Shown one piece after another: positions 12,101 through 23,625 of a DNA stretch of 64,000 bases. Within the stretch, counting starts at the first letter, position 1. Each line of letters opens with the position of its first letter. The position numbers and the translations under genes were made by a program. Under the pieces are notes generated by a model, which was given only the letters and a program-made list of their open reading frames with translations, was not told the origin of the DNA and ran no database searches. Origin of the DNA: Lotus japonicus (Eukaryota; Streptophyta; Magnoliopsida; Fabales; Fabaceae); the NCBI RefSeq assembly GCF_012489685.1, contig NC_080043.1, positions 12,084,223-12,148,222 of the forward strand, written 5' to 3'.

Positions 12101-12862
12101 TTTATCTCTGACTGTGGTGTTTGGGTGCAAGGTGTTTGGAATTGGAAGTTTGAATGGCGTAGGCCGATTGTTGGAAGGGAGATGTTGTGGCTGCAAAATT
12201 TAATATCTGATCTGGCTGGTGTGAGGCTTGTGGAGAATTCTATGGACAAATGGACATGGGGTCCAAGCCCCGATGGTGTTTATTCAGTTAACAGCTCTTA
12301 CTCTTTTTTGCAGGTTGCGGATCAAGCGCCCCCTGATCCTATTTTTAATTTAATTTGGCATGCAGCTGCACCGTCTAGTGTGGTGGCTTTTGCGTGGCGA
12401 TGCATTTTGGATCGCATCCCTTGCTTTGAAATTTTATTGAAACGACATGTGATTTCCTCATATGATGCTGCTGTGTGCTTATTCTGTCAGAAGGATATTG
12501 AGACTAGTTTTCATCTACTCTTTTCTTGTACCTTCGCATTGGATGTGTGGTATGGTTGCCTCAATTGGCTTGGGATTTCATCTGCTCTACCTATGGAGCC
12601 TCGTGCTCATCTTCTGCAGTTCCGGTTTGGCAGTTACACTTCGCATAATCAGGGGTTGATGACTATTTGGCTGGCGGGTATTTGGACTTTATGGCTTAGT
12701 CGCAATGCGAAGGTGTTCCGACAAGAGGAGGCCAGCGTGACCAATGCGTTGGAGTTGATTAAGCTGCGATCATGGCAGTGGATTAGAACAAAAATAACCA
12801 CCTTTGGTTACTCTATTTTTGAATGGTATTCAAATCCCCTTCTGTGTATCCAATGCATGTAG
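9190..12862 (+). CDS. LINE ORF2 protein: AP endonuclease, reverse transcriptase, zf-RVT
   Basis: ORF2 nicks the target DNA and copies the element RNA into it (target-primed reverse transcription). The expected start is the ATG at 9190, which overlaps the ORF1 stop as ATGA and opens with the endonuclease phrase ILSFNARG. That frame stops at 9256-9258. The main 1.2-kb-codon frame is open through 9230 to 12862. In it are the endonuclease motifs FLCVQETK and GDFNAV, the SDH of the last endonuclease motif, RT motifs GDKSPGPDG, FRPISLIG, FKVDYENAYDSV and LRQGDPLAPFLF, and the catalytic FADD (about residue 680 counted from 9230). A C-terminal zf-RVT region follows (cysteines and histidine in CLFCQK and SFHLLFSC). 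There is no RNase H domain. A probable 7-bp insertion near 9250-9256 separates the catalytic Asn from the rest. Confidence 0.88.
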
Positions 12863-13346
12863 TGGTGACCCTGTTGAGGTGTGAGCTGCTGTTCCTTTGT
12901 TGTGTGATGGTTGTTCCTTTTCAAAGGTTAGTAGTGCTGTTTGTAGTGTTCATGTGTTGGTGTAATTGGAAGGTGAGGTTGATGTATTTATTAAATTTGG
13001 ATGGGTAGCATTTGGATTGGTTGCTCTCTTGTAAGGTTTTGGGCGTGGCTACTGGATTAAGGGAGCAGTGCTATTTTGTCCTCTGGAGTAGCTATTCATT
13101 TTGGCTTTGGTATTTGTTAAGTGCTGCTTCTGGCCTAGTGGGAGCTGTCTTCTATGTTGGTGGGGAGTAGTGCGTTGACTATGGATTTATGTTTTGATAA
13201 TTTAGCATTTTGGAGGTTCCACTTTGGATTGTAATTTCTGTACTCGTTTCCTTAGGCATTTTCCTTAGTTCTTTCTTTCTTTTTTGTATTGGGTTGAAGT
13301 ACCCCTTGTACTTCACTTCAATAAAATTCTTTGCTTATCAAAAAAA
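12863..13346 (+). other. LINE 3' UTR and A-rich tail
   Basis: This is non-coding sequence after the ORF2 stop. It ends with a conserved LINE phrase (GGTTGAAGTACCCCTTGTAC, near 13292-13311), an AATAAA and an A tract. A diverged copy of the same phrase occurs at about 35330-35352, which marks a second LINE end. Confidence 0.75.
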
Positions 13347-13357
13347 AAATTATTCCG
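13347..13357 (+). repeat. LINE target-site duplication, right copy
   Basis: Exact copy of the 11 bases at 6955-6965. It overlaps the last A residues of the tail, as is usual for target-primed insertion. Confidence 0.85.
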
Positions 13358-14245
13358 ACATTAATTTAGTGATCATGTGATAAATGACATTAATTATTGG
13401 AGTATTTAGGAATTAGTTTTATATCATTATTTTGACCCAATCAAATGGTGTATATATATAGATTTGAGTTTTCCTATAAAATATCATGGCATGCCAAACT
13501 ATGAACGACCAACTGCTATAATTATAACATTTTTTATCATTAGCCTCTTAAGCTAATTGGACATTTTGTTTTTATTCATCAAAATTTTCTAGGGTGCACG
13601 TATTTGTATATAATCAATATGGTGCCATGTTTCATCACTGCATTGGATCGGTTCCACAGAGTAACTTAAAAAACCTATTTAGTTGCTCTTTTTCTTTTCC
13701 CTGCCAACCAAAACATTTTGATTTGTATTTTTTTATACATGTCAGTGTAGTGCCATGTTTCATCAGCACAGTACACTAAAACTGTTATCATCAGCATGGT
13801 TGGTCTAAAAAATAGTAATAGTAGCAATAGTTTTTATTATCCTGTTTAAAGATTTAAACAAAGGGATGGTATGTGCCTTATGTTTTCCTAACATCTAGCA
13901 TTGCTAATATCAACTGGACAGGGATGCTTCTATTGCATATTTGCACTGATAGCTACATAAATCTAACAGCACATATAATAAACTAAGCACTAGTTTTTAT
14001 TATGAATAAGATGTTAGATGGTCAGAATGAGATAAGCAAAAGTACAAGCATATATACATGTTTATTGGGATAGATAAGCCATAACCACCACTACCCCCAC
14101 CACTCATAAGCCTCATATTACTCCCCTTTGTCTCCAATGTTTCTGGACCACTTGGCAACTAAACAGAACATTTTCATTAAGATTGGCTTTTAGCTCTCAT
14201 CACCATGCTTGTTAAACTTTAGTGTTAACTTATAAAATTGTACGA
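13358..14245. other. AT-rich intergenic DNA, nothing recognised
   Basis: No gene or element end was recognised. The sequence just right of the LINE (near 13388-13412) resembles that just left of it (near 6935-6955), so the LINE may sit in an older local duplication. Confidence 0.45.
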
Positions 14246-14253
14246 GTTTATTC

Positions 14254-14435
14254 CAGGGCTGATTCAAAGGTAAAGCCACCCAAGCAAGAGTTTTAGGCCT
14301 CCCAAAAAAATATTTTATTACTAAGAAAAAAATATCTCAAAAAATATTTTTTTAATAAATAAAAAAGGCCCCAAAAAACCAAGCATTAATACTAAGTTTT
14401 GGTTTTAGGCCTCATTTAATGTTGGGTCGGCCCTG
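14254..14435. mobile_element. hAT-type MITE (182 bp)
   Basis: The ends are inverted: CAGGGCTGATTC on the left, and CAGGGCCGACCC in reverse complement on the right. Eight flanking bases are nearly duplicated: GTTTATTC (14246-14253) and GTTTATTT (14436-14443). A CAGGG terminus with an 8-bp target site is the hAT signature. The interior is AT-rich and encodes nothing. Confidence 0.6.
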
Positions 14436-14443
14436 GTTTATTT

Positions 14444-15712
14444 TAGGTAATCAAAATAAAAAACATCGCATGCAAACTTGCTATTTTTTATAAACTCTGG
14501 TGGACTTGGGTACATTTACGAGTTTATTTTTGAGTTTATATTGTTTTTTCTCTTTTTTCTAATATTTCCTTATCTATTGCACACAAGGGTAGGGTGCCGC
14601 AATATTTCTAAAATTCTCTTCAAACATTTTTTACTTTGAATGTTTATGTCATAAAAATTCTACTTAGTTAATAAATAGTTAGAATTTCTCTCGTGTTTGA
14701 AGATCACGACTTATTTGTTGTCATTTGAAGTTTGTCTTTCACCTAATGAACTTGTGTTGATTAATTTTTTCCCATAAATTAAACTTATATTTAATTATTT
14801 TATGTATGATTTTAACTTGTTCTTATATGGTTATCATTTATATGTTTTGACTATTTAAACATATTTTTAAATTTAGTGGTATTTGGAGTATTACTTTTGC
14901 ATGTGGTTTACGAGGAGTTTATGAGTTAAATTTATCAATACTTTCAAAATTTATGTAAACTCTCGAGTTTGGGAACTTCAATTTGCTCATCACAAATAAA
15001 ATTTATTAGCTATATTTTGCAGGCTAATGACAGGTAACCAAGCTCACCCCACAGGCCAATTAAGATGGCGATAATACTCTGCATTAAAAGGAGATAAAAA
15101 CTAGGGCATAGTGTTTCCCAAGTGCTTTTGCTTCTGTTGATGTCCAGATCATTTTAATTAATCATTACAGTTGAAATAGTAGGCTGAAAGGGATAGAAGC
15201 ACAAAAATTGATCTGAGTTTTAGGCAAATGTTATATTTTATTGCAACCTTCAAAATTTCACCTAACCTGATCCCAGATTTATGTATTTTTTAGGACAAAA
15301 GGGAATATAAAATAAAGTGAAATGAAATTAAAACAAAACATCAGATATCAAATGCAAGCCCGGTGTCAAGTTCCTGCTTCATTTGAAATGGTAGCTTTTA
15401 GGACCATCAGCTCCATTAGGTTTCTAAAATGTGCAAAGGGCTTAAAGATATGTTTCTTGTGTTTAAATTATAAATCCCATCATCTCATTTTTTCATTTTA
15501 TGATATTATGATATAGCACGACTAGCTGCACGTTTCGACGACGACGTCACTTGTCGGATGAACCCGATTGTATCTTCGGCGTCCGATTGACTATTATTCT
15601 ATGTTTCCGAGAAGGGAATGAGCATCCATTCAAGACTTTTCACTAAAGTCAAAAGGTTTCGGTCTTTAGTCCATCCAGATCCGTTTCAGGCCTGAAAAAC
15701 AACATTTTAATA
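14444..15712. other. AT-rich intergenic DNA, nothing recognised
   Basis: Long A/T-rich tracts and short frames only. No terminal repeats or coding similarity were recognised. Confidence 0.45.
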
Positions 15713-15799
15713 TTTTTGTAAGAGGAGGTCTCAACTTACTCCAGTAGTAACTCTTCAAAGTTACTCCTCATCTCCACCATTGGTTTTAGTAAAAGTTAA

Positions 15800-17132
15800 T
15801 GTTGAAAGGATTTTTACCAAACCACTTTCGAATCCCTCAAAATTCGATTGTAGTACATCAAGGGTTTTTATCGTCCTTAGGGAATTGAAAATACAACGTC
15901 GTTCTCTAGTTGAGTTACTTGAACAATGGATTAAAGGTTGATTGTGGGTTGTTTTGATTACCGATCAATATGGAAAAACACAACAAACAATAGTAAAAAG
16001 GATTGTAAACAAGTTGAGAAAATGGTTGGGATCGGGTTTCATCAATCAACTTCGCTGTATTCTATGATTTCATATACAAACCATGATTTATGATTGATTT
16101 CATCACACCATTTCTTAACTTCATCATAGTTCCCTAATGACAAAGATTATCAAATCACTTCCTAACCATCAATTCCTTGAATAAATTAGAAAGCAATAAA
16201 CATTAAAATTAGGTGTTCTTTGACTCTTGAACTAACTCTATTCCTAGAACTTAGATTCAAGAGATGGGTTTATCTATTTCAGATTCAAGAATAAAGTTTC
16301 CACTAAGCAATCAAATCAATTATTAAGCTCTAGTTGATCAATCTAAAACTAGCATTAAGAGCACGATAACTCATTGAAATCATCACATAAAACATGAATT
16401 CATATATGAGAATCAAGATGAATACATAGAAATCAAAAGATTACATCCAATCCCAACACAAAAAGGGTGTAGCTATCCATTTCCATGGAAGCTTTCACGC
16501 TTACAAGAGTTAAAGAGAAGAAATGGATGATCGGTGTCGTCGTCGGGGTGTTCCCAGCTCGACGGAAGGTAACAAAGCTTCCAATCTCTCTATCCCTCTT
16601 CCTTTTCTCGAGTTTTTTTGTCCTCTTTTTCGTTCTCCCTGTTTCTGTGCTGAACTTTTAGTTTTATAGCATTGCAGATCTGTTACAGGGTGCTTAGCAC
16701 TCCACTTTTGGTGCTTAGCGCCCTGTTTCTTCATTATGAAGGATTCTCACCGCCAGATGATGCTAAGCACTCCACTTTAAACGCTTAGCATCCTGTTACT
16801 TCATGCTGAAGGAGTCTCCATTGCCAGATGATGCTTAGCACCCTGGAACACGTGCTAAGCATGATTGGAACAACAAGCTTGATTTTCTTGTGGTTTTTCA
16901 AAGTTCTCGAGTGGGATTCTTCAAGGCTAGGTGTATTTCTTCATTTACAAGCTTTCTTTCATCCAAATCATGCACTTTCTCAAATACTCTTCAACCTACA
17001 ACTCAAATTGAGATTGGAATCATTTTCTACACAATCAACTTGAAAGAGAGTTACTAATAAGAAATTTCTCATTATTACAATAAATAAGTGCCTAAAATAT
17101 AATGTAAAACATGGTAAATATGACACTTATCA
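15800..17132 (-). mobile_element. Solo LTR of a gypsy-type retrotransposon
   Basis: The block is bounded by TG...CA and a perfect 5-bp duplication, GTTAA, at 15795-15799 and 17133-17137. Read on the - strand it begins TGATAAGTGTCATATTTACC and ends in CCTTTCAACA. There is no internal coding region, so it is best explained as a solo LTR left by recombination between two LTRs. It holds a 76-base tandem duplication rich in GCTTAGC-type motifs (16690-16860). It lies inside the Mutator-like element and is therefore younger than it. Confidence 0.65.
16690..16860. repeat. Tandem duplication with GCTTAGC motifs
   Basis: Two adjacent units of about 72-76 bases share the order: TGCTAAGCACTCCACTTT-type motif, GCTTAGC.CCTGTT, TTCAT, GAAGGA.TCTC, then GCCAGATGATGC. 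A third partial unit follows. The motif GCTTAGC and its reverse complement GCTAAGC recur at least six times. Confidence 0.7.
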
Positions 17133-17985
17133 GTTAACGGTTCAGATTTGTTATTAATGTGCCTCACGTGACAACTTAATTTGGTTCAAAGAGGTTAGCT
17201 ACAAGTCTAACACGGTGGTGAGTCAAAATTGATGAAGAAAAATGGCATCGCTCCTTGCCGTAGCTAGATCTAACCTGTCTTTTTCGACCATCCTCTTCCC
17301 CTCTCCACAATCTTCCCACCGTCATGAGGTGCCCTAAGAGCCACCACTCGTGCAATCGTGCTCCATTGAAAGGGGCCAAGGGGGTAAGATTGTGGAGTGA
17401 TCGTTTCTCTGCAACTTCTGAAACAAAAATAAGCACAAAATTTATGCTACTGGCTGCTAAGAGCAATTTTTGTTGTAATCCATATCAATCCCCCTTTCAT
17501 ATTATTGTTTTATTGATACTTGAATCAAATCATTCTTGATTTAGGCAAAATGTTTTTTTTTTTGTGCCTTTTGATTTCAATACCCTAGAATCTTATATTT
17601 CCAGATCTCAAATCGTTGTTCACGTCACTTGTATTTTTCGAAATTTCATTCCCATTTGGACGGTTTCTTGGGAAATAAATGGAATAAGAACTTAGCTGGA
17701 TTAAAGGGTGATCAGAGGGGTGGCTATTGTAGGAACAAGGAAGGGAGAGAATACCTCGCCGGGATGAAGGAGATGAAGTAAAACTGGTAAAACTGGGTAG
17801 TGATCAGTGTCACAAGAAAATTCACATATAATTTTTTTTTTCAAGGAAGCAAATAAAAAGGATATCACGTGACTGAATATAGGGGCATTAATCTTTGCCA
17901 TTGACTTTGGTTAAAATGGACGGCCAAGATAAGGAGTAAGTTTTTTAAGTTACTCCGAGAGTTAATAGAGCCCCTCTTTTTGTAA

Positions 17986-20900
17986 TTTTATTTATTTTTG
18001 ATTAGGATTTTATTTAATTTTAGTTAGGATTTTATTTAATTTTAGTTTGAACCATTACCATATTATTATGCTTTCCCAAAGTCTGAAACCTCTTCGAATA
18101 CAAAAGGACAACATAATTATCACATCGAGCTTTATATCCATCACACTTGGTGTTCAATTATCACAAAAAAAAATACCCATATACTTAATGTCTTAAATTT
18201 TTTGGTGGAGATGTGCATATATGTCCGGTTCTTTATGTCTTATTTCCTTGTTCCTTGGCTCCCCCCCCTTGAGTTAATGTAACCGCTCAAGATAAACAAT
18301 GTTTCTCAAGTTACCACATAAAAACATATGCGAAATTATTTCTGCCTTTAAAATGTGTGCTGAAAAAAATACAAACACATCATTTTTCTCCTTCCCTCTC
18401 TATTAATTTAAATTAACAACCTAACCATTCTTTTATTATCTCATTTCCCTCACTTTAATTTCTTCAAACCTCTGGTCAATAATGATAAATAAAGAAAAAA
18501 GAAGCTTAGTCATGTGCTAATTAACAGATTTCTGTGATTAATAACCTTCCTTTTCTTGGATTCTGTTCAAAGCCTGGCTATTTTTATTAATTATGGTGCT
18601 TTCAATGTGTCATACCTACTAGTTATAGGCTTAGAGCGGAAAATGTTTTGGCTCAACTTTTGTTTGTTGTTATAAGGCCTTCAACAACCCCAATCATCCT
18701 AGATTGGATTGTTAATGCAGAATTACATGGAAATTTGATTTTTTAAATCCTTTTAAGGGGTAGAATTTTCATTCAATATACTTCAGCTCATAATTTATCT
18801 GTTTGGAAGTTGAAAAGTTCACATCAATTATCATTTAATTAACAAAAGCTTTCGTCAAAGTGCTTCAAATAACTAAAACCACTGAAAAAAAATTCAACCA
18901 AGCCAATTACTTCACGCTAACACTAGCGTCTTTAAAAGGGCAAGAGTACAAGACGAATCAATAACAAACTACCAGTTTAAAGTTTTCTTTTTAATACAGA
19001 TATCATCATGGAAGGTAATTGATATCGTGTTCGAGGCGAGAACATCTACATTATAGTAATTAAGGTTAATTCTTTTGGGAGATTTTTTTTCCATCCACAA
19101 TATTCGAAACTCAAAATCTTACTTAAGAAAAATTAATCATATACTATTTGAACCAATCACCCGTTAATTATTTAATGCTTAGAATAAAGCATCATCCGCT
19201 AAACAAAACCTGAAGATTTTGTCGACTGAGAGAAATATGTAATTTTCATTCAACACCTACCAGAATAATGACCCTAAGAATGCCTTGTATTGTTTAACTT
19301 GTTTTGATCCATTTTATTATTTATTTATTTACTACTACAACATTATTATTCGGTAATAAGGCATTGAATTAGGTAATTTGACTCATCTCAATGATTTTTC
19401 TCATCACTTTCTAGTAGCTTGTGTATGGTAACTGATATAAGCACCTACACTTATGTGCTCTTCGGCCAACATTTTCCTCCTTGGAAAACAAGTCTTTTTC
19501 GTTACCTGCCACAAATATATAATTCACTGGATATTTGATGATTTCACTATGTTTCAAAACTTTCATAACCTCTGTTGGATTGACATGGATAACAGCCCTT
19601 GCATGATAAAACTTTGTACAAAGAGGCTCCTTGAAATACAAGTAATGGTTAAATTTGGGCCTAATACAGGCATAGTGATACTTCCCCAATTTATTAATTG
19701 TTTCCTGTTCAATACTTTTAGTCAATGCGACTTAATTGGGTGTATATGAAAGTGTCACAAAACCAAATTGATGGATCAAAACACATTTATATGTGACTTT
19801 CATTTACATGGAAAGGCTGTACCAAAAAAATATATATGTAAAGGAAAGGGCACAACAAAATATAAGGCCAACAACAGTAACAGTCTAACAAATGATGCAT
19901 GAAAAGGGTCCTGATAGCAAAGTCGTTACTTAAATGGACTATGCTTTTAACCAAAAAAAACTAATGGACTATGCCTATGGGCCTCCATGTTGACAATATT
20001 AGGCCATTATCTATTTTTGGCAAATATGTAAAGCCCAAACAGTGCCTTTTAAAAATATTGGTTCTTCTACCAAAAACAAAAAGTAATTTAATAGTGGCGG
20101 CGGGTGACGGGTTGTGGCGGCAGCAACAGTGGAAGTGATGGTGGGGTGGTAGCGGTGATGAGAATGGTGCCCGCGACTGACCACGGTAAAAATGAAAGTA
20201 AAAAGAAAAGAAAAAAACATGTTTTCTGCATTTGAAAATGTTGAAAATGAAAACTATATAAAAAAACATAATATAACAATTTAATATAAAATATAAAATG
20301 TTTTCTCAAACCAAATAGACAAAGGTCTTCACCGGTGAAAAGCCCATCAAAACCTTCACCATAAGGGCCACCTTTTAAAGACAACGGGTAAATATATATG
20401 GATAAATTTATCAAAAATATTCCAAAAGTAAAGAATATTTCCAAAATCTTGTCTGAAACCTTGCACTACATTGAGCAAAAAATGCAAAAAGAAATTCATA
20501 CACCCAGTTCCCTACCTTCTACTCTTTTGGGCCCAAAGTCAAATTTCTTTAGCTTCAGTATAAAGTTGATTTTGGGCTTACATGCAGCCCAAGGTTTCTT
20601 AATAGCATGGGAAACAAATCTTACAGTTTTTACTTTCTATTGGCGTAAGAAAAATACCTTGCACTTGTTGCCGAGAACAATACTCTCACTATCACTACTT
20701 AATAGGGTAAAAATGTGTAGATATCTTATGGGGTGTAAATATCCAAAATGAGAGGAGATAAGACGAGAGAAAAAAAAAAACTAAAATTATGATGAGTCGT
20801 GAGATAAGATAAAAAATAATCCTAAATATTATGAAGGATTTTTGCTTTAAAAAATATATATTACAAAGGATTTACAGCAAAATATACAAGAAAGCGTATT

Positions 20901-21206
20901 TGTCATCTTTTTATTGGTTTATGTGAATAAAAAGGGTAGCCTAAATCACCAATGATAATAATTTTACCTAAGTCAAGTTCACGACAATGAACAAACTAAT
21001 AAATTTAGGAAATATTAATGTTTATTTGAAAAAAATTAAAGGTATTGTAATTTATCTTTCAGATGTATCAAAAAAAAAAGAAATATGCTTTATCGTAAAC
21101 TTATAATTTAATATTATAAGAATTTTTTGCATGCATTGCAGATACTAAAATACTTTTTTTATGGGCCAAATTTGCACATACTAATTAACATACGAGTTAA
21201 CATATA
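17986..21206. other. AT-rich intergenic DNA
   Basis: Mostly A/T-rich sequence with no supported gene. A 22-base tandem repeat occurs at about 18003-18048 (TTAGGATTTTATTTAATTTTAG). One uncertain - strand frame lies at 19411-19725 and is listed separately. Confidence 0.45.
19411..19725 (-). CDS. Uncharacterised 104-codon open frame (doubtful)
   Basis: An uninterrupted frame of 104 codons containing phrases such as ARAVIHVNPTEVMKVLKHSE. The composition looks more protein-like than other short frames nearby, and the overlapping + strand frame looks less so. I recognise no domain, promoter or splice structure. It could be a captured or decayed exon, or chance. No function is proposed. Confidence 0.2.
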   Translation of the reverse strand: MTKSIEQETINKLGKYHYACIRPKFNHYLYFKEPLCTKFYHARAVIHVNPTEVMKVLKHSEIIKYPVNYIFVAGNEKDLFSKEENVGRRAHKCRCLYQLPYTSY

Positions 21207-21420
21207 CTCCCTCCGTTCCTGATCTTTTGTTGTTTAAGGTTATGCACATTGTTTAAGAGTGCAATCATTGATATATTTGTTGACATAAACACCCCTATTT
21301 AATGTTCTCTTATAGTGAAGAGAGAGAATAATAGTTATTGGGACATTTTTTTACATTGAATTTTTTCTCTGTTTTAAATAAGGATTCTTGAATAAATCCC
21401 AATAATAATAATATGGTACA
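21207..21420 (+). mobile_element. Stowaway-like (Tc1/mariner) MITE end, truncated
   Basis: The sequence TACTCCCTCCGTTCC at about 21207 matches the very conserved end of plant Stowaway MITEs, including the TA target dinucleotide. I did not find the matching inverted end downstream, so only the left end is supported and the right limit is a guess. Confidence 0.4.
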
Positions 21421-21489
21421 ATTAGAGGTCAAAGTAAGTAATAGGGTTATTTGATTCTTACTCTACATATATATAGTATATTTTTAATC

Positions 21490-21648
21490 GGGTTGTCTAA
21501 ATGATCTTAGATAAAGTTTGGCTCCTAAGTGGATCATTAATATTCAAAATATGTAGAATAATAATTTCATATTTTATTTATTTACAAATAAACATATTGG
21601 TCAATTTCAGTGGGTAAAATGATTTTCATGCGTTATTTAAAGTACCCA
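21490..21648. repeat. Foldback MITE family, copy 1
   Basis: It starts GGGTTGTCTAAATGATC, continues with AAAGTTTGG, and ends with inverted sequence (ATTTAAAGTACCCA). The same motif order is found at 22104-22258, 27095-27303 and 44018-44340. This copy has diverged arms and codes for nothing. Confidence 0.5.
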
Positions 21649-21689
21649 ATTTAAAAGTAATTGAATTTGAATTTCAACATTTTTTTAAT

Positions 21690-21860
21690 AGGAAAGCAAA
21701 CAAAATTGAAAGCGCTAAAGATTTAAAACATCTGTAGAAATCAAGAGAATAACATTATCCGAAGCCAAATTGAGGCAAGTGAAAGCGCGTTGCAAAGTTG
21801 CACAAAGCTCGACAAGATCATCCGCGAGAGAATTTGCTTCCCTAAAAAATATGTCAAAAA
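21690..21860 (-). pseudogene. RNase H-like relic of a non-LTR element
   Basis: On the - strand a short frame reads REANSLADDLVELCATL. This resembles the C-terminal part of the RNase H-like domain common in plant LINE-derived and RVT_3 proteins (the H..REAN..AD.LA pattern). It has no start and is surrounded by stops. It is a fragment only. Confidence 0.35.
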
Positions 21861-22103
21861 TGAATGAACCACGCACGTAAAAGATGCAATTCTATAAAAA
21901 CACTCACCAAGACATAATACATGTACCTATCATCCTTCTAAGGTCTTATCAAGAATTTCAACAGTTTTAACTTAATGGAAGCCCACTTTTATATTTTGTG
22001 TCTTTAACTCACCATCCAATACGAGAACAGCCAGGAGTTCTGTCAGAAAGTAGAGTTTGTAATAGCCTCATTCTCTAAAAATCATTTCTCAAATTTATAT
22101 ATT

Positions 22104-22258
22104 GGAGTTGTGTAAATGACATGTGGATAACTAATCCACAATTTAATGGACTAATATGATTTTTTATAAATAAATAAATAAAATATATAAATTTCAATCA
22201 ATTTATTTTTATGAGTTATTTAATCCAAATTTTTTCATTAGTCATTTAAAGATGATTG
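22104..22258. repeat. Foldback MITE family, copy 2
   Basis: The left end is GGAGTTGTGTAAATGAC. The right end contains GAGTTATTTAATCCAAA and GTCATTTAAA, the inverted equivalents of the left arm. It belongs with the copies at 21490, 27095 and 44018. Confidence 0.5.
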
Positions 22259-22969
22259 ATTAAAAAAAATGAAATGAAATAAAGAAACATTCTTTTTCTT
22301 TCTTTCTATTGATATAAATGAATCTCTATTAGGGGTGAACGCATTTGAATATCTTTGTTTAAATAGGCATGAAATTAGAGCCCACTCTTTTAATAATGAC
22401 AAGTGAGGAAATTAAAAAAATGAACAGGCCGGTCCATACGTTTTCTTCACATTTTCCATCATGACTTATATCTTTATGGTCCTACAGTCACTGCCTTTAT
22501 CTGTTCTTCCAAAATATTCAGTATTCATACCTTGATCGGAAAGAAACTAAATATCTTTTGTTTTTTGTCGAACTAAGAATTCTTTTATGTTCCCTCTTTT
22601 TTAAAAATAATGATGCAAGGGTGAAGTCATGCTGCGCACTGTTGACCTATAAACTTTCTTTGTGGCATCCTGTAACCATAGTTTAATTCAATTTTAATTC
22701 ATAAACGATGAGATAAGTGCTTCGAAAGTGCAAGACTTGGAAACTCATTCCATATAGATTTTATTTTCCATATCATTTTTGTTCTTCCTTGAATTAGACT
22801 AGAAAGCTCTCCTCGTTTCTGCAACGAAGCAATGCTTAATTGCCTGGTTGGATTGGCTGTGAGAGTGTAGTGAGCTACTGGTCTACATTGTGTGGGTAAC
22901 TGCTGAAGACATTATGACAATCAAGTCAGTGGAGAGCAAGGACAGAACCCCTAAATCTTAAAAAAATCC
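22259..22969. other. AT-rich intergenic DNA, nothing recognised
   Basis: No genes, inverted ends or RNA motifs were recognised. Confidence 0.4.
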
Positions 22970-23280
22970 AAGGATGTGCTAGAATGATAGTATAGTCATT
23001 AAATGAACGACCATACTTGTATTTACGGGGTACGTTGTTGTCACTTCTATAAGTCCGCGGGAAGTCCTTATGATGGAGCTTCTAGTTGCATGGTTAGCTC
23101 TAGGCCACTTTTCATAGACGTTTTATCTCGGTCGTCATGCAGTTGCCTCAACACTAGATAGGAAAGAATGTTCCCTAACTAGTTCATCCAGTCTGCCCTT
23201 ATGACATTTGCTTAAGAGCGAATCTTTTGGGTCGGTTGTGATGCTATCAGGTCTTTTGGCTTAGTATCCGGCAGGAACAT
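22970..23280. repeat. LTR-like dispersed repeat, copy A
   Basis: This block aligns imperfectly over about 300 bases with 44590-44910. Shared landmarks, in order, are TGCTAGAATGA, GTATTTA, GGAAGTCCTT, TGGAGCTTC, GCATGG, CTCAA.CACTAG, TGCTTAAGAGC and ATGCTAT. Two diverged copies far apart indicate a dispersed family. The sequence to the right resembles the region next to the 3' LTR of the Tat element at 53 kb (a TATA box then a + strand frame), so this may be a remnant of a related 3' LTR. Confidence 0.5.
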
Positions 23281-23625
23281 GAGCCCTCCAATCTCGTGTT
23301 TCAAAGCTAGCATATCAAGCTTCACCGGTGAACGTCATTATTGTAAGTTCGGAACACGCCTTCTGTTTAGTCGAGTGCTTGCTCATTTTCGTGCGAAAGT
23401 CAAGCTTCTTGAGCAGGAGCTCGTGTTGTTTGTTCTTGAGGACAAATTTTCATCAAGCTAGACGTTGACCATTTTCGGCCACCTTTGTAATGTTTTTGAA
23501 TTTCGTTAGTTTTACAGGAAGATCTCTAATTCGCTCGACGTGCTATAGTCTTCCATTTCGCTTGGCGGTTATTGAAAGTGAAACATAGCAATTAATGAAA
23601 GATTCTCTTTCAAATAATTTTACAC

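Larger units (their letters stand above)
6966..13346 (+). mobile_element. L1-type LINE retrotransposon, near full length
   Basis: This is an autonomous-type non-LTR retrotransposon of about 6.4 kb. It contains a short GA-rich leader with an uninterrupted (GA)n tract at about 6991-7018, ORF1 (RRM and DUF4283-like), ORF2 (endonuclease, reverse transcriptase, zf-RVT), a 3' UTR of about 480 bases, an AATAAA signal at 13320-13325 and an A-rich tail. A perfect 11-bp duplication surrounds it. The 5' end appears complete because the leader and ORF1 are both present. Two small lesions affect the starts of ORF1 and ORF2, so this copy is probably not fully competent. Confidence 0.9.
15722..17976. mobile_element. 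Mutator-like element with nested solo LTR
   Basis: The outer limits are set by a perfect 9-bp duplication, TTTTTGTAA, at 15713-15721 and 17977-17985. The ends are diverged inverted repeats: GAGGAGGTCTCAACTTACTC on the left, and on the right, in reverse complement, GAGGGGCTCTATTAACTCTC. Similarity continues inward as runs of TTACTCC and a CCATT.GGTTTTA motif for about 80 bases. A 9-bp TSD with long inverted ends is typical of Mutator-like elements. Removing the nested LTR leaves about 0.9 kb with no transposase, so it is non-autonomous. TIR divergence shows it is old. Confidence 0.65.

Noticed and set aside
11305..12249. 314-codon - strand frame opposite LINE ORF2
   Set aside because: It is antisense to the RT and downstream region, with no domain and composition expected of a mirrored frame.
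20398..20751. 117-codon + strand frame as a gene
   Set aside because: No domain, no promoter or splice context, and composition like the surrounding AT-rich DNA.
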